From Rhineura floridana (Eukaryota > Chordata > Lepidosauria > Squamata > Rhineuridae), in the NCBI RefSeq assembly GCF_030035675.1, contig NC_084492.1:29882823-29946822 (forward strand): a stretch of 64,000 bases of DNA, read 5' to 3'. Positions 10,116 through 20,965 of this stretch are shown piece after piece; positions within the stretch are counted from its first letter, which is position 1, and each line of letters begins with the position of its first letter. The notes below the pieces were generated by a model. It did no database searches. It was not told where the DNA came from and saw only the letters and a program-made list of their open reading frames with translations. Position numbers and translations under genes: made by a program.

Positions 10116-10337
10116 AGTGTGAAATAATAATTTAACTCTTCACACCACTCATAACTTAACAAGCCTTTTATATATCCCTTGTTAATTGCCTTTAACAGTA
10201 GTCTTTTTAAAGCCTCAAATGTCTAAACGTTTCTGTATATGGAAGGTGCTCAAGGAAAGGCTGAATATATGTATACCTGTGGTGATCAACCACACAGATC
10301 AATTGCTTGTTGCCTTTGACTGATCAGCATCCAGGTG

Positions 10338-10410
10338 AATAGGAGTGCAATCTTGTGGGCATATACTCAGAAGTAAAGTCTCCCTGAATTCAGTGAGGTT
10401 TACTCCCAGT
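10338..10410. mobile_element. MITE-K half
   Basis: 'ggagtgcaatcttgtgggc', 'tactcagaagtaaagtc' and 'gaggtttactccca' resemble one arm of the palindromic MITE-K. Confidence 0.5.
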
Positions 10411-10826
10411 TAGGGATGGAAAGATCTGTCAATTTTGATTCTCTCACTTTCTCACTTTTCTAATGTTAAATTCAGTTCTCTACATTTCTACAGCAATCTG
10501 TGAATTTTTTTAAAAAAAATCCTCACAAAAATTATCTACCATTTTAGTGTGAATTTCTCCAAATACACACATTTTTTAGGCAGTTTTGGCAAAGGTACAC
10601 ATTTTTGCAAGCCATTTCTCATCACATGCCTTTTTGCATGTTATTTTCACTCATGTATTCATTTTTATGCACGCTTCCCCTTAATATATGCATTTCATTC
10701 CCAAATTCTAATAAATGCAGATTTGGAAGGATGGCTGTGTTTCGGTTCTCATATTGTTTTGGAAAGTGCAAACTTAATAAATTCTGCTTGAAATGCCAAC
10801 CGAACTGAAATTCTCACCCATCCCTA
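10411..10826 (-). mobile_element. hAT-F, 416 bp, perfect 8-bp target duplication
   Basis: Starts 'tagggatggaaagatctgtc' and ends 'ttctcacccatcccta'. The exact octamer ctcccagt flanks it at 10403-10410 and 10827-10834. TA-ended inverted termini with an 8-bp duplication assign the whole family to hAT-type transposons. It is non-coding. Confidence 0.9.
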
Positions 10827-10879
10827 CTCCCAGTTCATGGGACTGAAGCCTAAATTATGGAAGTACCAGTTCTGTATGG

Positions 10880-11213
10880 CAGGAATGGAGAACCTGCAAC
10901 CTGGGGTCAAATTCAGCCCTCCTAGCCTCTTTCTCTGGCCCTTGGAATGCTCCTCCAGGCCACACCCCTCACATTGCCCCCCAAGTGTTTATGGCTGTCT
11001 GGAAAGTTTCTCTGAACTCTGATGGTGCCTCTTGCTTGTGTGGATGGAGGACAGAGAGGGGTGTGTGTAAGAACGACTGTACAAAGGTAAAATGTACATT
11101 TGTTGCTCTGCTCACTTTTGCCTCTGATCCTACCCACCGCTGGCACATAGCCCTCAGAGCGTTGCCCCAAAGCGAATGCAATCCATGGGCTGGAAAAAGG
11201 TTCCCCGCTCCTG
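10880..11213 (-). mobile_element. hAT-E, 334 bp, with 8-bp target duplication
   Basis: Starts 'caggaatggagaacctgc' and ends 'ggttccccgctcctg'. Flanks ctgtatgg (10872-10879) and gtgtatgc (11214-11221) match 6/8. Overlapping open frames on both strands here are chance frames inside the element. Confidence 0.8.
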
Positions 11214-11221
11214 GTGTATGC

Positions 11222-12605
11222 GATTTCAGCCTATGTTTTGGAAGCACTAATTCTCCACACTGTACAGCAACTCCGCCGCTTGACAAAATCCTTTGCAGGC
11301 CTCCAAAGGAAGCTCTTTTGCCCGCTCCTGTGTGTTCAGCGAGGCCTCCTCTGTGCCTTTGAATCCTTTCCTTTTCAAGCAGTTCTCCCAACAATAACAT
11401 TGTCAGCTCTCATTGAACTTCCCACTTGTCTTGCAACAAGACAAGCCACTTTCCCGTTAGTGTTATCAGCCCTGCGTCGAAGTCACAGCTTGCATTTGTG
11501 GCGCTGTGTTGAAACGTGGGGCTCTGGAGTGCCATGAACTTTCCAAATCCTCAGCCCAGTTTCTGTTTAGGCCTGTGACTGAGGTGAAAACAGCTTAGGA
11601 AAATCAATGGCTTTAAATTATAACCTTTATGTTCTGACTACACAAAACCACCTTCAAATGGAGACGCCTTATTTTTTTTTGTTCCCATGACTTAAAAAAA
11701 ACACCAATCTTACTGGTGCTACTGTTCCTTAAACTATTTATTTCTTAATGTAAAGCTTTTTTTCTCTCTCCCTCCTCTCTCCAACTGTACCCCACTCCCA
11801 CCTCCTTTGCATCTGGCCGCTTTGTGAAGTATTTCTTCAGATTTCCTGCTCAAGAGACTAGTTTTATCTAAAAGGTCAATTCATTCACTGGGGCACCAAG
11901 CAGAATTGAATATAATTATCCCAATCTTTACTGTGTAGAATTCATGCTTGAATTCATTCAAAAAATAGAAAGAAGTATAATTAACTCCAAGCCAAACCAA
12001 ATCTATTGAGAATGCCTCAGGTATCATACAGTTCCACTTACAATAGAACATTTTCATTTAAGGACATTGTACGCATTAACCCTAGTCCGCATCCAATTAC
12101 TCTGAATAAGTGAATTCTCTGTTTCAGGAATGTAATTTGAAAATGTTGTCATGCAATCGGAGGTAAAAGGTCTTTTTTCATTAATCTAACTCTCATTAAA
12201 GTGGGAGCCTGTAGGTTGTTTAAAATCCATTAGTTTTAAATACAGATGATTGCAATTCGGCATAGCATAAGACAACAGAAATGTCCGTCAGGGAAATAGT
12301 GTGTACTTTAAAAGAGGATTTGATGAGTTTGTTGCTTGCTGACTTGTTATAAAAATTAAACCGTCTGCCTGAGTAATACTAGGACTTGTGTATTGCTAAT
12401 CGGACAGCTACACAAGCATTGCTGATGGCTGGGGGGGGGGAATAGTGGGAGCATTGATTTAGATGATGCAGCCAACTTGAAACTGTGCATCTAAAAAAAA
12501 AGTCCCATGTAGTTCAGACATTCAGGTGAAGAGGCCCAATGTTTTAGAAATATTTCAGAGAACTTCCAAATCGCTAATGTCTAAACTGATGTAACAATGA
12601 CATGA
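11222..12605. other. Repeat-poor island, candidate conserved non-coding DNA
   Basis: About 1.4 kb without a recognisable repeat, with balanced AT-rich sequence and many TAAT, ATTA and CAAT words. The most structured part is about 11940-12450, for example 'ggagcctgtaggttgtttaa' and 'ctaatcggacagctac'. No coding frame is credible. Any regulatory role is inference. Confidence 0.4.
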
Positions 12606-12607
12606 GA

Positions 12608-12806
12608 AGCTCTGTATCAACTCCATCTGATACGGAGGCTACGCCCCTACCTTCCCAATCATCTGCTCCCACCGGTGGTACATGCCCTGATCACCACTCG
12701 CCTAGACTACTGTAATGTGCTCTATGTGGGGTTACCCTTGAAAACGGTTCGGAAATTAGCAGCCAGATGGGCGACTAACAAATCTCATAATAAATAAATA
12801 AATAAA
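12608..12806 (+). mobile_element. L2 LINE fragment, internally shortened
   Basis: The plus strand reads ALITTRLDYCNVLYVGLP, the L2 ORF2 C-terminal motif (T-R-LDYCN-LY-GLP). It then passes within about 50 bp into the terminal (AATA)n run at about 12788-12810. The expected C-terminus and 3' UTR are missing between them. Confidence 0.8.
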
Positions 12807-13019
12807 TAAAATGAGAAGCTGAAGTGCTTCAGTCTCCTCATGGAGATAGAGCAGCCTTTTAAAAACCAGAAGGGAACTGAATAGTTGGTGTTGGATGGGT
12901 GGGTTGAAGCTATAACAACTAGCTTGAGTCTAGATGTAAAGTTGGCATGCCAGGCACTGGGCGACACAAAAGCTTTACGTGATTATTGAACTGTGATGGA
13001 TATTCACATATACAGGTAA
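12807..13019. other. Unique sequence between two L2 copies
   Basis: No feature recognised. Confidence 0.5.
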
Positions 13020-13170
13020 TATCTTATTTATTTATTTATTTATTTATTTTATTTATATCCCACCCTTTCTCCCAGCAGGAGCCCAGGGCAGCAAACAAAA
13101 GCACTAAAAACACTTTAAAACATCATAAAAACAGAAATATATATTGAAACACAACAACCATTAAAATATA

Positions 13171-13718
13171 TTAAAAGAAAACATCTTTAAAACATTTTTT
13201 AAAAAGCTTTAAAAACATTTTAAAAAGAAGGTTTAAAAATATATTAAAAAGCAATTCCAACACAGATGTAGACTGGGATAAGGTCTCTACTTTGAAGGCT
13301 TGTTGAAAGAGGAAGGTCTTCAATAGGCACTGAAAAGATAACAGAGATGGTGCCTGTCTAATATTTAAGGGGAGGGAATTCCAAAGAGTAGGCGCCACTA
13401 CACTAAAGGTCCATTTCTATGTTGTGTGGAACAGACCTCCTGATAAGATGTCTGCAGGAGGCCCTCACCTACAGAGCACATTGATCGACTGGGTATATAA
13501 GGGATAAGACAGTCTTTCAGGTATCCTGGTCCCAAGCTGTATAGGGCTTTATACACCAAAACTAGAACCTTGAACTTAGCCCAGTAGCAAAGAGGCAGCC
13601 AGTGCAACTCTTGCAGCAGTAGGGTGACATGTTGGTGATACCCTGCCCTAGCGAGCAGTCTCACCACCACATTTTGCACCAGCTGCAGCTTCCAGAGCAA
13701 CCTCAAGGGTAGCCCCAC
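13171..13718 (-). pseudogene. L2 ORF2 C-terminal remnant
   Basis: Two adjoining frames give LLWKLQLVQNVVVRLLARAG, ELHWLPLCYWAKFKVLVLVY and, further on, APTLWNSLPLNIRQAPSLLS then KTFLFQQAF. These are the conserved L2 C-terminal patterns (QNAAARLL, LHWLPV..R..FK, LWNSLP..IR). At least one frame change lies near 13.40 kb. Confidence 0.9.
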
Positions 13719-14305
13719 ATAGAGTGCATTACAGTAATCCAGTCACGAGGTTGCCAGTGCATGGACAACAGTGGTCAGGCTATCCTGGTCCAGTAACGGC
13801 TACAGCTGTCTTACCAGCCAAAGCTGGTGAAAGATATTCTTAGCCACCTGGGCCTCTAGTGACAAAGATGGATATAGGAGCAGCCCCATACTATGGACTT
13901 GCTCTTTCAGAGGAAGTACAACCCCATCCAAAGCAGGCAACTCACCAATTATCCGAACTCAGGAACCACCAACCCACAGCATCTTTATTTTGCTAGGATT
14001 GAGAGTCAGTTAAACTGGCCCTCAACCAGCCCACCACCAAGTCCAGGCAACTGTCCAGGGCTTACACAGCCTCTCCTGATTCAGATGTTACAGAGAAATA
14101 GAGCTGGGTACCATCAGCGTACTGCTGACACCTTGCCCCAAATCTCCTGATGACCACTCCCAAGGGCTTCATATAGATGTTAAACAGCATGGGAGACAAG
14201 ATGGCACCCCACAGCACAACTACCAGGGGGTCAAAAGACAATCCCCACTGCTATTCTCTGAAAATGACCCTGTAAAACAGTGCCTCCAATACTCATCTCA
14301 CCAAG

Positions 14306-14494
14306 TCAGCCCAGAAGGATACCATGGTCAATGGTATCAAAAGCCACTGAGAGATCAAGTAAGAATAATAGGGTCGCACTCCCCCTGTCCTTCTCTGGAA
14401 AAAGGTAATCCATCAGGGCAACCAAGGCTGATTCAATCCCATAACCAGGCCTGAACCCAGACTGGAACGGTTCAAGATAATCTGTTTCATCCAA
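14306..14494 (-). pseudogene. L2 reverse transcriptase remnant (motif A region)
   Basis: Reads LEPFQSGFRPGYGIESALVA followed by LLDLSVAFDTIDHGILL. The FDTIDH block is the RT active-site region (motif A aspartates) of L2/CR1-clade LINEs. The YADD region further along (about 14.10-14.15 kb) is recognisable only in broken frame. Confidence 0.9.
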
Positions 14495-14656
14495 GAGTAC
14501 TTGCTATTGCTGCACCATAACCCTCTCAATCACCTTCCCTAAGAAGGGGGTATTTGTGACTAGGTGGTAGTTGTCACAAACAAATGGGTCCAGTGTGGGC
14601 TTCTTCAGGAGCGGTTGGATCACCGCCTCTTTGAGGGCAGCTGGAACCACTCCCTC

Positions 14657-15339
14657 CTACAATGATGCATTGACGACATCCTCGATCCTCTCAGTCAACC
14701 CCCCTAGGCAAGCTTTAATAAGCCAAGAAGGGCAAGTGTCAAGAGGACAAGTTGCTGCCTGCATCATCGCAAGCACCTTGTCCACATCAGCAGGCCGCAT
14801 CAACTGAAATGCTGCACTGGACACCTCACTGGGGACTACAGTAGATGTGGATGCGGCATCAAGATTGCTATGAAGGCAAGCAACTTTACACTCCAAGTGC
14901 CTTGCAAACAATTCAGAGTGGGCCTCTGAAGGGTCTAAAACTCCATTTCCTGGAGTTGATGTCAACAGACCCCTGACAATACAGAAAAGCTCCACTGGAT
15001 GGCTACTTGAGGATGTGATGGTGGCAGAGAAGTGGGCCTTCTTCGCTGCCCTCACTGCCACACAGTTGGCACAGTTATGATGTTTTACCCGATGAGCCTA
15101 ACAGCACATCTTTCGCCACTTGTGCTCTAGCCATTGTCCAGTCTGTTTCATTGTCCTTAGCTCACTGGTGTACCAGGGTGCAAACCGGGCTCCACAATGC
15201 CAGAGAGGGTGCTCAGGGCAACTGTGTCAAGAGTCCTACGTGCCTCACTGTTCCACAACGTGACAAGGGCTTCAACAGGGTCACCTGCTCTATCTACTGG
15301 GAACTCCCCCAGGGCATTCAGGAATCCAGTGGATTCCAT
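14657..15339 (-). pseudogene. L2 ORF2 linker between endonuclease and RT
   Basis: Two frames on the minus strand: one with PVEALVTLWNSEARRTLDTV (15.16-15.34 kb) and one of 134 residues starting VRAAKKAHFSATI and containing FARHLECKV. This is the L2 region downstream of the endonuclease. The endonuclease itself lies beyond the truncation point. Confidence 0.8.
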
Positions 15340-15345
15340 TAGTCT

Positions 15346-15935
15346 CTCTTGATGATATAGTCAACACAATTATGGACATGTGTATGGGGATCTTGCCTAT
15401 AGGTAGGTTCACCCACAAACATGTACCAATCCATGTATTCATCTCCCATTCCTTGATTATCCAGAATTGAGCAACTCTCTGCTGAATGTGTGAATGGACT
15501 CCACCAGAAAATATTGTGCTTGAGCTGACACTGGTTGATATAAAAGTCTTCTCTGTAGACATGGTGGCATAGTCACACATGCAAGTCATTCCTATCAAGT
15601 GAACCAGCTCTATAATTTCTTTAAGCAGCAATAGAATATCTCACAGATAATAGGCTAAAAATATTGGTCAAATACAATTACTGAAATGTAATGAAACATC
15701 AGATTGATAAGCACATTCAAGAGGTTCTCACAAGTTGTGGTAGGAACAGAAGGATTAATATTTATTGGAGTTAAAGTTTGGGATGTTATCATTCAATAAG
15801 TGGGAATGCCTCTTCTCTGTGGGTTCTCTTTTTTTAACTGATGCTATAGTCTTCCCACATCTAAATTCATTCAGATAGAGCCATCATTATGGAAGATGTC
15901 ACTAGTGTGTGGTTATAGCCATGGGATCATGCAGA
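15346..15935. other. Unique sequence
   Basis: No feature recognised. A 113-residue minus frame that overlaps the L2 edge is not credible. Confidence 0.5.
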
Positions 15936-16172
15936 ACTAAAGCCAGATTTTGAATGAACATCAGGAAAAGCTTCCTAACTGTTCAAGTGGTATGACAATG
16001 GAACCAATGACCTAGGGAGGTGGTGAGCTCTCCAACACTGGAGGCATTCAAGAGGCAGCTGGACAACCATCTGTCAGGTAGGTTTTACCATGGATACCTG
16101 CATTGGGAGGAGGGTTGGACTCAATGGCCTTCTAAGCCCTTTCCAACTCTATTATTCTATGGTTCTATGATT
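15936..16172 (+). mobile_element. CR1 LINE 3' end
   Basis: Contains 'ggaggcattcaagaggcagc', 'gttggactcaatggccttc', 'ccctttccaactct' and the terminal repeat 'attctatggttctatga'. This is the classic sauropsid CR1 tail. Confidence 0.9.
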
Positions 16173-16311
16173 TTTCTCTTCTGCAGCTCAACATGCCTAT
16201 GAGGCCAGTGGATGACATGTGCAGAGATTTGGAATGAGATGTCAACCCACTGATAATACCCAACACTGTTTTGTCTACCATTTAGTCAGTGCTGGGATGT
16301 GGGGATTTAAT

Positions 16312-16410
16312 TTGGGTTTTTTTTAAAAAACAATCACAATTTGCTGCAGAAATGTGGAGAATATGAGAAACTGAGACAAACCGAAATTGAGAGATTTGGC
16401 CATTCCTAGT
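16312..16410 (+). mobile_element. hAT-F 3' fragment
   Basis: 'gctgcagaaatgtggagaa', 'gagaaactgagacaaaccga' and 'gccattcctag' match the right end of hAT-F. The left part is missing. Confidence 0.65.
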
Positions 16411-16504
16411 CTGGAATCACAAAACGCTCCCAATCTATAATGACAGCAACCTGGCTGAATCCAAATTCAGATATAACTGAAGAGGTCTTGTCGTGAGACC
16501 AGTA

Positions 16505-16722
16505 TCAGGCGAAGATAGGAAGACTCTGCCTTATACAGAGTCCTATCATTGGTCATCTAGCTGGGTGGTCTCCTCTGACTGGCAGAGGTTCTCCAAATCT
16601 TCAGATGGAATTCTTTCCCAGACCTACTGTCTGAGATCCTTTTAACTGGAGATGCCAGGACTGAACCAGGGACCTTTTGCATGCAAAACATGCATTCGAC
16701 TACTGAGCTATGGCCCCTTCAA
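16505..16722 (-). mobile_element. SINE-B, full length
   Basis: On the minus strand the head is 'gccatagctcagtagtcga' with 'tggttcagtcctggc' as B box. The tail reaches 'gactctgccttatacag' at the other end. Diverged. Confidence 0.8.
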
Positions 16723-17499
16723 GCCGCAGACATCCCCCCTTTGTCATCTTGTAGTTTGCTCGCATATTGCCTCTTAGTTAGTTTTCCATTTTAAAACCCG
16801 TAACCTTCCATCTGTGGGAAGACTTCATTCTGCCCCCCGATCGTGTTAGTTGCTCCATCATATCTGAAATCATTGGGCACTTCTCCCCCCACCCCCCAGT
16901 CAACCGTTCTTGTAATCTACTGCCTGGGACCACAATGGGGCATAAATCATTACATCTATGACCCTCTGATGACACATTACGACTTGCCTGTCACCCAACA
17001 GACCGCCGGAGAGGTGACTGTCTGAAACCTGGAGCCAGGCTAAATTATCCTGACAACAAGGGAGCCATATTTTACACAGGGGATGTGGGGGGAAGGAGTA
17101 CAAGAAGAAGACAGGCATGTTCCAGCCCCTGAATTTGTCGTGTCTTTAAACCTTTCAGTTGTGTTCTGGTTCCTAGCCCCTTCAAGGATTTATGGATTTG
17201 GGGACACTGGCAACCTGTAAGCCGTTTGTCTTGCTGTGTAAATCTTTCTGTATATGTAGATTCTATCTGACCTTCTGAAGAGAAGCTATAGCCTTTGTAG
17301 ATGAAAACCATACATCTCTGCACAAAACTCAGATGCATAAGCAGGGCACCATCTCCTGCACAAGCCCCTATTGAAAAGAATGAAGCTCCATTGGACTGGG
17401 CCTGCTTGCAGTCCGGCTGGGGATAGGGAGCCTCCATCCACATCCTAGCAGGCTTTGCTACAGAACCTGATGGAACATTGGGAAAGACCAACAAGGTCA
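16723..17499. other. Unique sequence
   Basis: No repeat, RNA or exon recognised. A 152-residue minus-strand frame has no recognisable domain and biased composition. Confidence 0.5.
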
Positions 17500-17600
17500 A
17501 TGAGAGCAAACAATCAGGCCAAAGGTCCACCTAGTGCAGCATTCCGTTTCCCACAGTAGCCAACCAGATGCCTTTGGGAAGCCCCCAAGCTGGAGACCCA
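17500..17600 (-). mobile_element. LINE-T 3' fragment
   Basis: 'ccacctagtgcagcattccg', 'cccacagtagccaaccagat' and 'gggaagcccccaagc' match the LINE-T tail with many changes. Confidence 0.65.
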
Positions 17601-17739
17601 GGGTTGGCATCTGGAATAGCCATCACTGGGCATCTGCCAAGGCACACCCCCCCCCTGAAGGGAACCCACTTACAATCCATGGAGCCTCCTAGCTCTATTG
17701 CTCTTCCTCCTTTTTCTTGCAGCCACCTCACCTGTCCTC

Positions 17740-18036
17740 CCTGATCAGAGTGATGAGCAGTCGTGGCTGGCACCCATTGGGACTGGTAGGGCAGAAGGCA
17801 GGGAGCCTGAACAGTAGGTGAAGCCAGAGCCAAAGACAGGCAGAGCCATCTAATTCTAATTTTGTCTCCATCCTTCTCCCTGTTAGGGCAACACGGAAGC
17901 TAAGGAGAAGGAAGCTGACAGCTAGTGCCGCATCCTGGACTGGGTGTAAGTAAGCAGTGGGGGCTGGATGAGGGCAGCCTGAGATTGCTGACAGTCCCCC
18001 CATTTGCCCTAATGGACCAGTCTCCGCTGGTGAGGA
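17740..18036 (+). mobile_element. Repeat R, DNA-transposon-like
   Basis: Shares ordered blocks with the copies at 35.7 and 53.5 kb: 'ggcagagccatctaattcta', 'ttttgtctccatccttctcc' and 'catttgccctaatggaccag'. About 300 bp and non-coding. The family assignment is uncertain. Confidence 0.6.
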
Positions 18037-18182
18037 GATGGAACACCATCCACCATCCCTCCCCTTGCACTCTCCATCTGAGGGTGGACATCCACAGTAG
18101 GAGCCAGAGGGAGAGAACAAGCAAAGCAAAGTGGGGTGGGATAAATAACAGTCCAGTCCACGTATGCCTGCAAAACATTGGT

Positions 18183-18560
18183 CACATCCACACTGTAGAT
18201 TTCAAACACTCATATCACTTTAACAGTCCTGGCTTCCCCCAAAGAATTCTGGGAACTGTAGTTCATTAGGGGAGCTGAGAGCTGTTAGGACAGCCTTTCC
18301 CAACCAGTGTGCCTCCAGAAGTTGTTGGACCACAGCTCCCATCAGCCTCAGCCAGCATTGCCAATGGTCAGGAAAGATGGGAATTGTGGTCCAACAACAT
18401 CTGGTGGCCCACTAGTTGGGAAACGCTGTGTTAGGAGAACCATTTCAAAGCTGCTGTTCATGGCACCTTTAATGAACTACACTTCCCAGGATGCTTTGAG
18501 GGAAGCCAGGACTGTTAAAGTCATATAAGACTGTTTTCAATGTACAGTGTGGATGTGGCT
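18183..18560. mobile_element. hAT-D with a nested hAT-C
   Basis: Outer arms: 'cacatccacactgtagattt' on the left and 'tacagtgtggatgtggct' on the right form terminal inverted repeats. Inside are 'ttctgggaactgtagttca' and 'aactacacttcccaggat'. The central part is split by hAT-C. Confidence 0.85.
18291..18428. mobile_element. hAT-C, 138 bp, perfect 8-bp target duplication, inside hAT-D
   Basis: Starts 'cagcctttcccaaccagtg' and ends 'ccactagttgggaaacgctg'. The exact octamer tgttagga flanks it (18283-18290 and 18429-18436). Its length equals the copies at 2382 and 41261. Confidence 0.95.
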
Positions 18561-18744
18561 ATTGTAGCCTGGCAGTTTTCCTTTCAAGAGATCCCATTGT
18601 GAATGTTTGAGACTTTCCGCAGGTTAAAAGAAAAAGGTAGCTTTACTATGGCCTTCTGCCCCGTTGTTTACATTATATGTAAATTGGGGTATTGCGAGGG
18701 GGTGGGTCTGTAAACTCCTGTCTCTTCTCCCTTTTTAATGCTTT

Positions 18745-19385
18745 TAGGAACATAGGAAGCTGCCTTATACTGACCGAAACCATTGGTCCATCTAACTCGG
18801 TACTGTCTTGGGACTGGGCAAGAGTTTTGATTCAGTTTGCATTTCAAACGGAATCTATCAAATGTGCACTTTCTGAAACAATATGAGAACTGAAACACAG
18901 CCATCCTTCAAAGTTTGCACTTATTCGAATTCTGTGATGCAGTTTGCCAACCAGACAATGTTTACACATATAGGGGAAAGTGTGCATAAAAATGAATATG
19001 TGAGTGAAAATAATATGCACCAACGCATTATACGACCAGAAACGGCTCACAAAAATGTGCACATTCGTCAAAAGTGCCTACAGAAATGTGTTTACTAGGA
19101 GAAATTTGCATTCAAATGCTGGAGAATTTTCGTGAGTTTTGTGTGTGTGTGTTTAATGCAAATTGCTGCAGAAATGTGGAGAACTGAATTGCAAAAATTA
19201 GAAATTGAGAGAACCAAAATTGACAGATCTTTCCATCCTGATTTGTTTACACTGACTGGAAGGAGCTCCTCAGGGTGCCAGACAGGGGGGACACCCAGCC
19301 CTACCTTGAGATGCCGGGGATTGAACCTGGGATCTTCTGCATGCACAGCATGCACTCTACCACTGAGCTACAGCCCTTCCTTGAT
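18745..19385 (-). mobile_element. SINE-B, split by hAT-F
   Basis: The tail part is 18745-18817 ('aggaacataggaagctgcct'). The head part is 19238-19385, with 'ggggattgaacctgggatc' (B box) and 'ctaccactgagctacagccc' (A-box side). The interruption falls within 'tactgtct...acactgactgg' of the SINE body. Confidence 0.85.
18818..19237 (+). mobile_element. hAT-F nested in SINE-B
   Basis: Contains 'ttgattcagtttgcatttca', 'gaaacacagccatccttcaa', 'gggaaagtgtgcataaaaat' and 'ctgcagaaatgtggagaact', with the end near 'cagatctttccatcctga'. The target duplication is too worn to be sure. Confidence 0.85.
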
Positions 19386-20278
19386 TCTTAGCTCATCCTG
19401 TAGGGCAGCTGGGTACCCTGCAAAGGGCAGTGCTTGTGAGACCCCAGCCCCTTAATTTCCCAAAGACAATTTATACACATAGGTGCATGTAAAAACCCTA
19501 TGCAAATGTGTCATGGGTCCTGTGCCCTGCATCCTTTACATACATACCATATGCCTCTATTTATAAAGAAGGTCAGCAAATGTGAAAATGACACTCCAGC
19601 TTCCAATGCATTGCTTTCCCAACGATTGATTTCACCTAATAAGAATGGATAGAAGACATTAGCCAGTCAGTGGGGGAGGCAGAGACTAATAGTTCCCAGA
19701 AGGGACAGGTAAGCAAAATGTGAGTGCTTTATATAAAAAGTTTGAAGATGCATTCATCTCCAAGAACTTTATGGATTTTTTTTTAAGAGAGAGAGACCAA
19801 TGGAAAGACAAAGGAAACGGATTAAGCAACCTGGGAAATTATGTTCCTAGGTTTTCAGCATTTCATATGTATTCCATCGATTAAGTCATTTAGGCCGCAA
19901 TCCACAAGCAACTTACTCTGGAGCAGTTTTGTTAAGGTGGCTATGATTCCTCTAGAGTAAATAAGCACAGGCTTCAGCCTGGCATGCCATTTCAGGCAAG
20001 TGGCAAGGCAGGGCATCGAATCAAATCCATCCACAAACACACATTGCAGGAATACAGTAGGAACTCTATATCTAGCATGAAAAACACCAGAAGGTGGAGT
20101 CATGTCAGAACTTGGTAGGTTAAGGCTAGGGATGGGATTTGGGGGGGTCACCCTCAAAGCTGAGTGCAATACATAGATCATGCAGATGGAAGGTCATGTA
20201 GTTTAATGCCCTGCCAATGCTGGGTATCTGCTGCTGCAGTACTCCTGATAGGTCGCCATCCAGTCCTTGCTTAAAAAC
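19386..20278. other. Unique sequence
   Basis: No feature recognised. Small AT-rich open frames only. Confidence 0.5.
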
Positions 20279-20286
20279 CTCTCAAC

Positions 20287-20584
20287 CAGGGGTGGGGAAA
20301 TCTTTTTAGCTCGAGAGCCCATTCCCTTCTGTGTAACCTTCTGAGTGCCACATGCCAGTGGTGGGAGGGGCTAGAGGTAAGAGTGGGCGGAGCAATGCAT
20401 GTAAATTTACCTTTGTACATTAGGCTACTTTCTATACTCATACTTGCACCTCTCTTTCTGTCCTCCATCCAGGCAAGGAACAGACCTTATCAGAGTGAAC
20501 AGACCCATTATAGCCAGTGAAAAAACTCCTGGAGAGAGCTGAAAGGGCCAGTTAGAGAGGCCTGGGCCTGCTGTTCCACCCCAG
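20287..20584 (+). mobile_element. hAT-E, 298 bp, with 8-bp target duplication
   Basis: Starts 'caggggtggggaaatc' and ends 'ctgttccaccccag'. Flanks ctctcaac (20279-20286) and ctcttaac (20585-20592) match 7/8. The inner block 'cctttgtacattaggctac' is family-typical. Confidence 0.85.
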
Positions 20585-20697
20585 CTCTTAACAAAGGATA
20601 GTTGGCCACCTTCAGAAGTGGTCTGTTCCATCATCTTCATGAGATTCTTCCTACCATTTAGTCCATTTCCCTGTAATTTCAAATCATTTGTTTAGCT

Positions 20698-20965
20698 CAA
20701 CAATTCCCAAACCTTTTTATTTTATTTATTATTTGATTTATATCCCACCCTTCCTCCCACCTTCGAAAATGGTTGAGGGTCCTGATGTACAACTCAGTGA
20801 TTTGTCTGCCTGCAGTGGCAATTGGAACGTCCTGTGCTAGATGCTGAGAGAGTTCCATTGCTTCTTTTATTTCCATAGAAGTCAAACATTTTGTTGCTTC
20901 TTTTATTTCTTATGATGTATTTTATTGGATTGCAATGTAATGTTGGACTCCATAGAGGTCTGTGG
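20698..20965. mobile_element. hAT-I partial with a LINE-tail scrap
   Basis: 'caacaattcccaaacctttt' and 'ggttgagggtcctgatg' follow hAT-I. Between them, 20716-20762 is an L2-type tail on the minus strand ('tttatatcccacccttcctc'). The right end of hAT-I is missing. Confidence 0.65.

Larger units (their letters stand above)
13020..15345 (-). mobile_element. L2 LINE, 2.3 kb, 5'-truncated and decayed
   Basis: The longest LINE in the window. On the minus strand it runs from the linker before the reverse transcriptase (15339) through RT motifs (about 14.3-14.5 kb) and the C-terminal segment (13.4-13.72 kb). A 3' UTR follows, then a (TAAA)n tail at 13023-13055. The block 'tatatcccaccctttctccc' is its terminal signature. 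Frames are broken in several places, so it is a dead copy. Confidence 0.9.

Noticed and set aside
10922-11537. Overlapping frames on both strands (107-143 residues)
   Set aside because: Mostly inside hAT-E. Frames on both strands over the same bases are typical of chance.
17072-18178. Several minus-strand frames of 92-152 residues
   Set aside because: They overlap LINE-T and repeat R and give no domain or splice-like organisation.
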